DNA of 64,000 bases from Erythrophleum ivorense (GCA_026724425.1 JAIUCV010000571.1:171501-235500); one strand, 5' to 3'. Counted from the first letter of the stretch, positions 9,551-20,348 are shown. The notes: generated by a model from the sequence alone, not told the origin. Translations and numbers: made by a program.

Positions 9551-12487
9551 ATGCAAACGAGATCAAAGGGCAGTGGCAACTTGATCAGCTACTTAGACAA
9601 CATCAACCGACTGAACAGAGTGTCTCGGGTTTCTGTTGATCAGGCAAGAGAGGATAATCAGAATCACCAGGCAGAGGCTGAGCAGTGTGTTGACGCCATG
9701 GACAACCCTCAGGGTAATGGCAACGCTCCAGCAGTTAGACCCATTGGAGCGGGTGATGCTCCAAACGCACATACACAGAGGCAGGGGATTGTTCCACCAC
9801 CGGTGCAGAATAACAATTTCGAGATCAAGCTCGGAATGATCAATCTGGTGCAAAATAAGATGTTCCATGGTCTGCCCTGCGAAGATCCTATAGACCACCT
9901 CGACGAGTTCGACCGGCTTTGCAACCTGTCTCGGGTTAACGGTGTTTCTGAGGACGCCATCAAGTTGCGCCTCTTCCCTCTATCACTTGGGGAGAAGGCA
10001 CACCAGTGGGAGAAGAACTTGCCCCACAACTCTATCACAACCTGGAATGACTGCAAGAAGGCATTCCTCGCGAAGTTTTTCTCCACGGGAAGGACAGCTA
10101 AGCTCCGTAGCGACATCTCGAGCTTCCACCAGAAGAACGGTGAGACGTTTTCTGAGGCTTGGGAACGTTTCAAGTGCTATACGAGTCAGTGCCCACACCA
10201 CGGCTTTAGTAACGAATCCCTCCTGAGCACTCTGTACAGAGGTGTCCTCCCGAGGTACAGACAGATGCTCGATACCGCGAGCAATGGAGATTTCCTGAGC
10301 CAGGACGTAGAGGAAGGCTGGCAGCTTGTGGAGAACTTGGCTAGGTCAGATGGGAATTATAACGAAGAGTACGACCGCACGAACCGCAGCTCTGTTGACT
10401 CTGATGACAAATTGAAAAAGGAGGTGAAGGGCTTGAATGAAAAGTTGGATAAGCTACTGCAAGCTCAATCCACAATGAAGCACGTCCATTTTGTTTCTGA
10501 GGACGAGTATGTACAGGTCCCGGAAGGGGAGATTGATCAGCAGGTTGAGGAAGTGAGTTATGTGCAGAACAACCAGGGTGGCTACAACAAAGGCTATTAC
10601 ACGTACAAAGCCAACCCGAATCTGTCCTACCGAAGTACGAATGTCGCAAATCCTCAAGATCAGGTTTATCCAACACAAACACCGCAGAGTCAGTCTACGC
10701 AACCGCAGAGCCAACCACAGCAGCAGCAAGTGTTCGTTCCGCGAGGGCAGTTTGTGAGCCAACAGGGCGGGTATCCACCAAGACAGCATCAGGGAGCACC
10801 ACCAGGGTTTGCTCCTCCGCAGGTACAGGCGCCACAGCCTCAGGAACCCGACATGAGGGCCATGTTACAGCAGCTGTTGCAAGGTCAAGCTAATGGAGTT
10901 ATTGAGACAAGTAAGAAGCTTGCGGAGATGAACAGCAAGCTTGATTCCTTAAACTCCAGGATTACGACCATTGAGAACAACCGTGCCTCCTCTTCTACAG
11001 AACACCCTGGTCAACTCCCTGGGAAGGCCATTCAGAATCCCAAGGACCACTGCCATGTCATCTACTCAAACGATGACATAGATCAGGCAGCTGAGAATGA
11101 AAGAGCCATCCAAAACATATCTCGGCTTCTCCATGGTACAAACTTTAATGAGGACATTAAGATTCAAGAAGGGGAGGATTGCACTGAAGATGAGGTTCAG
11201 ATTAAAGGTCAGAATGAGCTGAAATCTGGGTTTAAGGGTAAACTCGATCAGCAGACTCTATCACCAAATCGAGTCAGCGCACAACAGGGCGAAAATGGTA
11301 GAAGCTACTTGCAAACTCGACATGTTGATAGAGTCAAGCCAACTTCAGGTCCTGAACAAGTTGTTCCGCCTCCTTATAAGCCCCCGCTTCCATTTCCAGG
11401 CATAATCCTCACCAAGGCTCAAAAGAAGGTAATCTCCAAGTTTAGAGCTGATATGAGTGAGATTGGTGTGGAGTTACCAAATATGGGAAACATGAAAGAA
11501 GCTCATCTCCAAATGAAGCTGATTATGGATGTTCTTGCAAACAAGGAGAAAGTCACTGAGCTTCTGGAACTCTCTAGTGAACCCCAAGTCACACCAACCT
11601 CACTTCCTAAGCTCAAAGATCAAGGAAAGTTCACTCTGCCCTGCTCTCTTGGTGATTTGCAGCTAGATGATGCACTTGTGGATTCTGGAGCAAGTGTAAA
11701 TTTGATTTCGCTGGGTTTGGTTAATAAGCTGGGTTTACAGAGTATGATGCAGCGGCCTAGATCTTCTATCATGTTTGGGGATGCTTCTTCTAAGTCTCCA
11801 CTTGGTATTATCATGGATTATCCTCTGAAGGTTGGAGAATGCACCATACCAACAGACCTCACTGTTCTGGATATGGTTGATAAGAAAGAGGTCCCATTGA
11901 TCCTTGGAACTCCATTCCTTACTACAGCTGGAGCCTCAATTGATTTCCCCAACAAGATGGTGATCCTTCACAATGTCAACAACAAGGTCTCCTACACACT
12001 CAAGGGTTACACTACTGAGTATTGTGGAACTATAACAACTGCAGAGTTAGGATCCAAAGTGATTGAATCTGGACTTGTTGACGCTGTGAAGGTGCTGCAT
12101 AGTGTGTCTACGAAGCTTGATGAGCGTCAGACATGCGTTTTTGATGGAGAGAGCCTTCAGGCATTGTTCAGTGAGCAATTGGGGAGTGCTCAAAAGGAGG
12201 GGGTGAGTATGGTTTCAAAGGCTACTCTCAAGAAGAAAAATAAGAGAAATGAACCTCAGCCTCCCTCCTCAAACCCATCTCAGCCCGCAGTGACTCTTTT
12301 GCCACTGGAACTCAAAGGTGTAAAGATTGAGTACAAAGTCAAGTACAAAGGAAGATCTAAACCTTTCTCAAGCGCTAAAGCCGTCATCAGTCCTGAACTC
12401 CAGAAAGATCCAATCAAGCTTCAAGAGCTTCTCTCTCAGGTCATGACCATCACTCTTGAAGGCAGGCCAGATTTCAACCCTCCCTAG
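9551..12487 (+). CDS. Gag-protease polyprotein of element 1 (978 aa)
   Basis: This encodes the capsid and aspartic protease precursor of an Athila-type retrotransposon, which would form cytoplasmic virus-like particles around element RNA. The Gag capsid region lies near residues 100-270, with FPLSLG at 142-147, Trp153 and AWERF at 203-207. Two predicted coiled-coil stretches (about 290-308 and 452-478) flank a Gln/Pro-rich linker (about 370-435). No CCHC zinc knuckle is visible. The retropepsin-like protease has its active-site Asp-Ser-Gly at 711-713 and the later hydrophobic ILGTPFL at 784-790. The ORF closes with TAG about 190 residues after the protease, before any reverse transcriptase. 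The ATG at 9551 follows a 192-bp leader, and its sequence (MQTRSKG) is shared with element 2. The frame is fully open, about 96 percent identical to the copy in element 2. Confidence 0.93.
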   Translation: MQTRSKGSGNLISYLDNINRLNRVSRVSVDQAREDNQNHQAEAEQCVDAMDNPQGNGNAPAVRPIGAGDAPNAHTQRQGIVPPPVQNNNFEIKLGMINLVQNKMFHGLPCEDPIDHLDEFDRLCNLSRVNGVSEDAIKLRLFPLSLGEKAHQWEKNLPHNSITTWNDCKKAFLAKFFSTGRTAKLRSDISSFHQKNGETFSEAWERFKCYTSQCPHHGFSNESLLSTLYRGVLPRYRQMLDTASNGDFLSQDVEEGWQLVENLARSDGNYNEEYDRTNRSSVDSDDKLKKEVKGLNEKLDKLLQAQSTMKHVHFVSEDEYVQVPEGEIDQQVEEVSYVQNNQGGYNKGYYTYKANPNLSYRSTNVANPQDQVYPTQTPQSQSTQPQSQPQQQQVFVPRGQFVSQQGGYPPRQHQGAPPGFAPPQVQAPQPQEPDMRAMLQQLLQGQANGVIETSKKLAEMNSKLDSLNSRITTIENNRASSSTEHPGQLPGKAIQNPKDHCHVIYSNDDIDQAAENERAIQNISRLLHGTNFNEDIKIQEGEDCTEDEVQIKGQNELKSGFKGKLDQQTLSPNRVSAQQGENGRSYLQTRHVDRVKPTSGPEQVVPPPYKPPLPFPGIILTKAQKKVISKFRADMSEIGVELPNMGNMKEAHLQMKLIMDVLANKEKVTELLELSSEPQVTPTSLPKLKDQGKFTLPCSLGDLQLDDALVDSGASVNLISLGLVNKLGLQSMMQRPRSSIMFGDASSKSPLGIIMDYPLKVGECTIPTDLTVLDMVDKKEVPLILGTPFLTTAGASIDFPNKMVILHNVNNKVSYTLKGYTTEYCGTITTAELGSKVIESGLVDAVKVLHSVSTKLDERQTCVFDGESLQALFSEQLGSAQKEGVSMVSKATLKKKNKRNEPQPPSSNPSQPAVTLLPLELKGVKIEYKVKYKGRSKPFSSAKAVISPELQKDPIKLQELLSQVMTITLEGRPDFNPP

Positions 12488-14390
12488 CAAGTTCAAAGGA
12501 AAGTCAAGCTAAGAGACTTAAAACAAAGCTCACTTGGGAGGAAGTCCCATGCTTATCCATGTACATATTGCTTTAAGTTTTTGGTTTATTTAATGTGTTT
12601 TTTGTAGTGTCTTTGATTGGCAGGTCTCAAGAAAGGAGTTTGAGCTAAAAGGGCCAAGACAACAAACTGTGAAAAAAGGGCAAAATATTGACTCGATCAC
12701 TCCCATCCAGTAAGCCTAGAACCACTCTAGCTTTCACATTACCTTCTTCTCCCATCCTTGAGGTAACAACTCCATCACCATTGTATATACCATTTCATTT
12801 ATGTTTTATTGGTTTTTAATTCTTGAAACCTTCTCCTTTCTTTTGTTACACAAGGGACTGTGTAATTCAAGTTTGGGGGAGGGGTTGAGATGTATTTGAC
12901 CTTGTGTTCCGTTTTCTTATCTCAAATTTTTGCATCATATAAGGCATAGAAAAACACATAAAAATTTGAAAATTTTTCGAAAAATCCAAAAATATTCATG
13001 TAGTTGCATTCATATTTGTTAGATTAAGTTTCCATTGCATCACATAGATTCACAATCATGCTGCATTGTTGATACAGCCTTGTAAAATAACAGTCTCATG
13101 CGATATGATTTGTGCCTTAGTTTCTGATTCTCTGATGCATTAGGGTGAGAATGAAGCATTTAAAACGACACCGTGTTTAACTTGATCACATCATGACATG
13201 CACATCTCACTTGATCACTGCTGCGAATTGAAGCTTATCCCTGTTTATCTGAACCTTAATCTTGACTTTTAAATATCATTGCATGCATTGAAAGCAACTC
13301 ATGGATAGCATACATATCTGGACAATCTTTTCCCATTTGTTTATCCTCTTTGTTTGTCCAGGTAGTTTTCTTTCCCGCACCCTGAACACTTTAGCCTTTT
13401 CATTCAAACCCCCATTACTCTTGTTTGTGCTTGTGAGGCCTTGTTTCGATTATGCTTAGCAGAACGTGTTGAGTTTAAGCCGGCAAGAGTAGGATGTCTA
13501 GGTATCTAGTTCGTTTCTGGGTTTGTTTTCAGGCTAAGTTTGGGGGTGATATCTTGAGTGCTATGGTTTCATTTTCAGAAAGTGGGAAAAGAAAGTTGTT
13601 TTGATTAAGGCCAGGGAGTTGTTTGTGTTTCAAAAGGGTCTAGTAAAGGTTTGGGAATAGTTTTAAGAAAGAAAAGAAAAAAAAAAAAAAAAAAAAAAAG
13701 GGGTTCTAAGTTAAAAGAAAAGAAGGCAATTGCCTCAGCTGTTTAAGAGAAAGAAAGGAGTTCCCTAAGTGTTAGGTTTCCCAAACCGCTAGATGTTACC
13801 ATAAGATCACCTCTCCCTTGGCTAGATCACCAAAGAAAAGGAAGAAAAGAGCAAGTGCTCCTCTGAGTCTAAAGGCGCAAGACCTAATTTGTAGTTAGGA
13901 GTCGTTCTTGGTTCTTATGGGGTTCGGGTACTGACGCTATCGAGTCAGAGCTAGGTAGTTAGAGGTTCTGCTCTTGCATCCTCCTGGGTTATAACTCTTA
14001 GCCTTCTGCCAAAGCATAGTCATTTTCTTGAGAGATCCCTGTTCTTTAAACCGTTTTATAACTTTAAGAAACCTTCTTCTTCTCTTGGCCTTTACCTTGA
14101 ACCAAATGAGTTGCTAATTTGCATGTTTATGATTCATTGTTCACCATAATAAATGTTAAAGGGATTTTGCTGATAAGAATGCATTGTTTGAGTGACTGTG
14201 AAGTTGGATTGATCTTGTTAAGCATGATACAGATTTTCAAAGAAATAACTCTCACCTTGCTGCATTTTAGAACCGTAAACTTGGACATATATCAAATCGT
14301 TCTTGCTTGTTGTTTTTGGCTGTATCAGCTCGTTTTCAAACCTCATCCCTTTCTTTATTCTTGTTTGTTCGCTTGAGGGCAAGCAAAAGA
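12488..14390 (+). other. 3' internal region of element 1, mostly non-coding
   Basis: About 1.9 kb lie between the gag-protease stop and the polypurine tract. In autonomous Athila elements this interval and several more kilobases hold reverse transcriptase, RNase H, integrase and sometimes an envelope-like ORF. Here no long frame is open. It holds a homopolymer A run ending in GGGG near 13,677-13,703 and two extra polypurine-like words, aagtttggggga at 12869 and aagtttgggggt at 13536. Relative to element 2 it lacks 66 bp near 12,700, between repeated copies of gactcgatca. One 85-codon frame is listed separately. Confidence 0.85.
14119..14376 (+). CDS. Small hydrophobic ORF before the polypurine tract of element 1 (85 codons, doubtful)
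   Basis: This open frame on the element sense strand ends about 15 bp before the polypurine tract. It is rich in Leu, Ile, Phe and Cys, with a segment around residues 60-72 (IVLACCFWLYQLV) that could span a membrane. The same 85-codon frame exists in element 2 with three amino-acid changes. By my alignment there are five base differences, three of them amino-acid changing, so there is no sign of protein-level constraint. It sits where envelope-like genes of some Athila elements lie but shows no recognisable envelope feature. It is probably a chance frame. Confidence 0.15.
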   Translation: MHVYDSLFTIINVKGILLIRMHCLSDCEVGLILLSMIQIFKEITLTLLHFRTVNLDIYQIVLACCFWLYQLVFKPHPFLYSCLFA

Positions 14391-14405
14391 TAAGTTTGGG
14401 GGTGT
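14391..14405 (+). other. Polypurine tract of element 1
   Basis: The bases taagtttgggggtgt sit directly against the 3' LTR. The purine-rich aag...ggggg form is typical of the Athila plus-strand primer. It is not perfectly purine, having a ttt break as in element 2. Confidence 0.8.
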
Positions 14406-15838
14406 TGATGTACATATATTTCAACCTGTTTTAGCATCATTTATCCATCGCTTTCGTGCATTTATCGCATCATTCCACTACCATTTACATCCTTATGCAT
14501 CCACTTCTCTTAGATGATAGTTTGCATAAGCATTTGCATCAATCCTTGCATTATTTGCCATTTCAGGTACTTTTGGAGCAGATGGAGTGTTGGCCAAGGA
14601 ATGGGATGAAGTGAAGCTCAAGGAAGGAGATGGAGTGATGGCCAAGAAAGAAGTAGAAGCAAACTCGACCTACGGACTCGATCAACCACCTCGAGTTGGT
14701 GCCAAAGGTGGCGCCTTTACACGGACTCGACGAGTACATCGAGTCGGTGGTCGAGTTGGTGCCAAAGGTGGCGCCTTTACGCAGACTCGACCAGATCACA
14801 TGAAGTTGGCACCTCGAGTCTGCAGCACGTGTTATTTTTACTTTTTTCTAAAACCTAGTATAAAAGGCCAAATGATGTCATTTGTGTCAGACATCTTCTT
14901 TTTACTCTGACTAAGCTGAAAATCGCCTCTAGGGTTCTTATTTTGTATTCTCAGATTGCTTCTTTGTCTTTGAGTTTTTGCAACTATTTCCTTCAATAAA
15001 GTTGTTTAGTTTTCAATCCTCTTTCTAATGAAGCAAGTTTTATCAATTTCTGGGTTTATATTTTGTATGGCGATTTCTGAGTAGTCATCTAGGGTTCTTG
15101 AGGTTTGGGTTAGATTAGTGAAAATCCATGATTACCCAGGGTGTTTAAGTTTAGAATTACTGTTTTCCCTTCTTGATTAGTGAGTTTAATGCTAATTCCT
15201 TTCTGATCATCTGGAATTTGAACTTAGGGCATTTCCCACCCAGAAGGTGTTTGATGAAATGCCCCAACCAACTTTTCCAAGAAATTTGCATATCATACCT
15301 AGGATACTAGTTGCCTTGATTGCATTTTAGCATTTGCAAACTGTTTCTTAATGCTTGTTAGTGTGCATTTCGCCATGAGAGTGGGTCTGGAAGCATACTA
15401 ACTCGATAGCTCCTGCCACGAGAGTGGATTTGCTAGTTGTCGAGTTTGTAGCTGAGGGACTAGCTCTGCTTGAGTTTTGTTGAACACCCTAGTGTTAGTC
15501 ATGGAGATTCATTAGTCAATAACACCCAATCCTCAGGATCCTTTGTCTTTATTTGTTTCTCATCTTGTGTTTGTTCCTTAAGCTTTTTATCTTTTATATT
15601 CTATCTTGTTGCATTCTGTTCTTTCTAGCTTTTGGTTCATAATTATCAACTTGCATTTACCTTTGTTCATTTCATAAGTTGATAGATCACATTCTCATAT
15701 TTGAATTGGCTTGACTTAATTAGACTTGATCACATCCTGATTGCATAGCTTCGCACCCGATTTGGATTGACTCCTTTTTACACTGCAGCGATATGATAGT
15801 GTAGCTAGGGTAATTGTTTAGTAAAAATCCTACTATCA
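14406..15838 (+). repeat. 3' LTR of element 1
   Basis: This 1,433-bp copy of the 5' LTR is offset by 6,480 bp. The only difference I found on comparing line by line is C at 15410 against T at 8930. The TATA box is at 14859, AATAAA at 14995 and the 60-bp tandem repeat at 14691-14810. Transcription started here would read into the satellite at 15839. Confidence 0.97.
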
Positions 15839-15843
15839 AGCCT
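15839..15843 (+). repeat. Right target-site duplication of element 1 (one mismatch)
   Basis: agcct here pairs with tgcct at 7921-7925. The next bases read ccaaac where the usual monomer has ccacac, so two changes lie within the first 10 bases of the right flank. Confidence 0.65.
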
Positions 15844-18800
15844 CCAAACAATGTAGAAACATACTTTTAGTGTATGTAATGATCAAGACGGACCAATACT
15901 CATCCAAACATGCATTACGTTCTCCACGGGACTATCGGGAACAACATGTGTGACATGATTCTCATTCCTTGAGCGGAACATCAAAGCTACCATCCAGAGA
16001 GAAACATAAGTAGTAAGGAGTCCCAATCTTAGCTATATGCCTCCACACAATGTAGAAACATACTTGTAGTGTATGTAATGATCAAGACGGACCCATACTT
16101 AGCCAAACATGCATTAGGTTCTCCACGGGACTATGAGGAGCAACATGTGTGACATGATTCTCATTCCTTGAGAGGAACATCAAAGGTACCATCCTGAGAG
16201 AAACATATGTAGTAGTGAGTCCCAATCTTAGCTCTATGCCTCCACACAATGTAGAAACATACTTGTAGTGTATGTAATGATCAAGACGGACCCATACTTA
16301 GCCAAACATGCATTAGGTTCTCCACGGGACTATGAGGAGCAACATGTGTGACATGATTCTCATTCCTTGAGAGGAACATCAAAGCTACCATCCTAGGAGA
16401 AACATAAGTAGTAAGGAGTCCCAATCTTAGATATATGCCTCCACACAATGTAGAAACATACTTGTAGTGTATGTAATGATCAAGATGGACCCATACTTAG
16501 CCAAACATGCATTAGGTTCTCCACGGGACTATGAGGAGCAACATGTGTGACATGATTCTCATTCCTTGAGAGGAACATCAAAGCTACCATCCTGAGAGAA
16601 ACATAAGTAGTAAGGAGTCCCAATCATAGCTCTATGCCTCCACACAATGTAGAAACATACTTTTAGTGTATGTAATGATCAAGACGGACCAATACTCATC
16701 CAAACATGCATTAGGTTCTCCACGGGACTATCAGGAACAACATGTGTGACATGATTCTCATTCCTTGAGAGGAACATCAAAGCTACCATCCTGGGAGAAA
16801 CATAAGTAGTAAGGAGTCCCAATCTTAGCTATATGCCTCCACACAATGTAGAAACATACTTGTAGTGTATGTAATGATCAAGACGGACCCATACTTAGCC
16901 AAACATGCATTAGGTTCTCCACGGGATTATGAGGACCAACATGTGTGACATGATTCTCATTCCTTGAGAGGAACATCAAAGCTACCATCCTGAGAGAAAC
17001 ATAAGTAGTAGTGAGTCCCAATCTTAGCTCTGTGCCTCCACACAATGTAGAAACATACTTGTAGTGTATGTAATGATCAAGACAGACCCATACTTAGCCA
17101 AACATGCATTAGGTTCTCCACGGGACTATGAGGAGCAACATGTGTGACATGATTCTCATTCCTTGAGAGGAACATCAAAGCTACCATCCTGGGAGAAACA
17201 TAAGTAGTAAGGAGTCCCAATCTTAGCTATATGCCTCCACACAATGTAGAAACATACTTGTAGTGTATGTAATGATCAAGACGGACCCATACTTAGCCAA
17301 ACATGCATTAGGTTCTCCACGGGATTATGAGGAGCAACATGTGTGACATGATTCTCATTCCTTGAGAGGAACATCAAAGCTACCATCCTGAGAGAAACAT
17401 AAGTAGTAAGGAGTCCCAATCGTAGCTCTATGCCTCCACACATTGTAGGAACATACTTGTAGTGTATGTAATGATCAAGACGGACCCATACTTAGCGAAA
17501 CATGCATTAGGTTCTCCACCAGACTATGAGGAGCAACATGTGTGACATCGTTCTCATTCCTTGAGAGGAATATCAAAGCTACCATCCTGAGAGAAACATA
17601 AGTAGTAAGGAGTCCCAATCATAGCTCTATGCCTCCACACAATGTAGAAACATACTTTTAGTGTATGTAATGATCAAGACGGACCCATACTTAGCGAAAC
17701 ATGCATTAGGTTCTCCACCAGACTATGAGGAGCAACATGTGTGACATGATTCTCATTCCTTGAGAGGAACATCAAAGCTACCATCCTGAGAGAAACATAA
17801 GTAGTAAGGAGTCCCAATCATAGCTCTATGCCTCCACACAATGTAGAAACATACTTGTAGTGTATGTATTGATCAAGACGGACCCATACTTAGCCAAACA
17901 TGCATTAGGTTCTCCACGGGACTATGAGGAGCAACATGTGTGACATGATTCTCATTCCTTGACAGGAACATCAAAGGTACCATCCTGAGAGAAACATAAG
18001 TAGTAGTGAGTCCCAATCTTAGCTCTATGCCTCCACACAATGTAGAAACATACTTGTAGTGTATGTAATGATCAAGACGGACCCATACTTAGCCAAACAT
18101 GCATTAGGTTCTCCACGGGACTATGAGGAGCAACATGTGTGACATGATTCTCATTCCTTGAGAGGAACATCAAAGCTACCATCCTGGGAGAAACATAAGT
18201 AGTAAGGAGTCCCAATCTTAGCTATATGCCTCCACACAATGTAGAAACATACTTGTAGTGTATGTAATGATCAAGACGGACCCATACTTAGACAAACATG
18301 CATTAGGTTCTCCACGGGATTATGAGGAGCAACATGTGTGACATGATTCTCATTCCTTGAGAGGAACATCAAAGCTACTATCCTGAGAGAAACATAAGTA
18401 GTAAGGAGTCCCAATCATAGCTCTATGCCTCCAGACAATGTAGAAACATACTTTTAGTGTATGTAATGATCAAGACGGACCAATACTCATCCAAACATGC
18501 ATTAGGTTCTCCACGGGACTATCAGGAACAACATGTGTGACATGATTCTCATTCCTTGAGCGGAACATCAAAGCTACCATCCAGAGAGAAACATAAGTAG
18601 TAAGGAGTCCCAATCTTAGCTATATGCCTCCACACAATGTAGAAACATACTTGTAGTGTATGTAATGATCAAGACGGACCCATACTTAGCCAAACATGCA
18701 TTAGGTTCTCCACGGGACTATGAGGAGCAACATGTGTGACATGATTCTCATTCCTTGAGAGGAACATCAAAGGTACCATCCTGAGAGAAACATATGTAGT

Positions 18801-18878
18801 AGTGAGTCCCAATCTTAGCTCTATGCCTCCACACAATGTAGAAACATACTTGTAGTGTATGTAATGATCAAGACGGAC

Positions 18879-18883
18879 CCATA
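18879..18883 (+). repeat. Left target-site duplication of element 2
   Basis: ccata is found here and again at 26902-26906, a perfect 5-bp duplication at positions 16-20 of the interrupted monomer. Confidence 0.95.
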
Positions 18884-20348
18884 TGATAGTAGGATTTTCA
18901 CTAAACAATTACCCTAGCTACACTATCATATCGCTGCAGTGTAAAAAGGAGTCAATCCAAATCGGGTGTGAAGCTATGCAATCAGGATGCGATCAAGTCT
19001 AACTAAGTCAAGCCAAATGCAAATTATGGAAATTGTAAACTAACACCCTAATTAACAGAAATGGAATGCAATTAACAAAAGCAAGGTAATAAATGACAAT
19101 TGTAAGATGCTAAAGACCAGAAGGCTGATAGAACAGAATGCAACAAGATAAAATATAAAAGATAAAAAGCTTAAGGAACAAACACAAGATGAGAAACAAA
19201 TAAAGACAAAGGATCCTGAGGATTGGGTGTTATTGACTAATGAATCTCCATGACTAACACTAGGGTGTTCAACAAAACTCAAGCAGAGCTAGTCCCTCAG
19301 CTACAAACTCGACAACTAGCAAATCCACTCTCGTGGCAGGAGCTATCGAGTTAGTATGCTTCCAGACCCACTCTCATGGCGAAATGCACACTAACAAGCA
19401 TTAAGAAACAGTTTGCAAATGCTAAAATGCAATCAAGGCAACTAGTATCCTAGGTATGATATGCAAATTTCTTGGAAAAGTTGGTTGGGGCATTTCATCA
19501 AACACCTTCTGGGTGGGAAATGCCCTAAGTTCAAATTCCAGATGATCAGAAAGGAATTAGCATTAAGTTCACTAATCAAGAAGGGAAAACAGTAATTCAA
19601 AGCTTAAACACCCTGGGTAATCATGGATTTTCACTAATCTGACCCAAACCTCAAGAACCCTAAATAGACTACTCAGAAATCGCCATACAGAAATCAAACC
19701 CAGAAATTGATAAAACTTGCTTCATTAGAAAGAGGATTGAAAACTAAACAACTTTATTGAAGGAAATAGTTGCAAAAACTCAAAGACAAAGAAGCAATCT
19801 GAGAATACAAAACAAGAACCCTAGAGGCGATTTTCAGCTTAGTCAGAGTAAAAAGAAGATGTCTGACACAAATGACATCATTTGGCCTTTTATACTAGGT
19901 TTTAGAAAAAAGGTAAAAATAACACGTGCTGCAGACTCGAGGTGCCAACTTCATGTGATCTGGTCGAGTCTGCGTAAAGGTGCCACCTTTGGCACCAACT
20001 CGACCACCGACTCGATGTACTCGTCGAGTCCGTGTAAAGGCGCCACCTTTGGCACCAACTCGAGGTGGTTGATCGAGTCCGTAGGTCGAGTTTGCTTCTA
20101 CTTCTTTCTTGGCCATCACTCCATCTCCTTCCTTGAGCTTCACTTCATCCCATTCCTTGGCCAACACTCCATCTGCTCCAAAAGTACCTGAAATGGCAAA
20201 TAATGCAAGGATTGATGCAAATGCTTATGCAAACTATCATCTAAGAGAAGTGGATGCATATGGATGTAAATGGTAGTGGAATGATGTGATAAATGCACGA
20301 AAGCGATGGATAAATGATGCTAAAACAGGTTGAAATATATGTACATCA
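18884..20348 (-). repeat. 3' LTR of element 2
   Basis: This 1,465-bp LTR on the minus strand appears identical to 25437-26901 (offset 6,553) in a line-by-line comparison. The reverse-complement TATA box is at 19886-19894 and the AATAAA complement at 19753-19758. A segment of about 114 bp near 19,017-19,130 is unlike the corresponding 83 bp of the element 1 LTR (about 9,143-9,225). This accounts for the 32-bp length difference. Confidence 0.97.

Larger units (their letters stand above)
7926..15838 (+). mobile_element. Element 1: non-autonomous Athila-type LTR retrotransposon (gag-protease only)
   Basis: This is a complete 7,913-bp element. In order it has a 5' LTR (7926-9358), a primer-binding site (9362-9374), a leader, an intact 978-codon gag-protease ORF (9551-12487), a 1.9-kb region with no long ORF, a polypurine tract just before 14406, and a 3' LTR (14406-15838). 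Athila assignment rests on the primer-binding site type, the Gag sequence, the gag-protease fusion and the aagtttgggggt polypurine tract. No reverse transcriptase, RNase H or integrase reading frame exists between 12488 and 14405, whereas autonomous Athila elements encode these after the protease. Movement would need pol proteins supplied by another element. The LTRs differ at one position (8930 T, 15410 C), so the insertion is young. Confidence 0.95.
15839..18883 (+). repeat. 199-bp satellite array, middle block
   Basis: About 15.3 monomers in the same orientation and register as the outer blocks. Markers here include a B monomer with cattacg and tcgggaac, then A2, A3 and B types. An unusual pair of monomers around 17,470-17,870 has gcgaaac and ccaccagac. 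From about 17,850 to the right end the monomers repeat 6,550-7,577 at a 17-monomer offset (3,383 bp once element 1 and its duplication are removed). The shared markers are tattgatc, gacaggaac and gcctccagacaatg. There are no genes. Confidence 0.96.

Noticed and set aside
9593..11814. Other frames inside gag-protease on both strands of both elements
   Set aside because: They overlap a well-supported 978-codon ORF and mirror it between the two elements.
13677..13703. A run in element 1 as a poly(A) tail of a retroposed insertion
   Set aside because: It lies inside the 3' region between sequences shared with element 2, which has a shorter run at the same place. Simple homopolymer growth explains it.
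18669..18908. Minus-strand frames of 60-79 codons in the satellite (also near 26,873, 44,602, 56,930, 58,721, 59,915 and 62,701)
   Set aside because: They are the same translation of the repeat, opened by chance where a stop in the monomer has changed. They have no upstream signal and differ only with monomer type.
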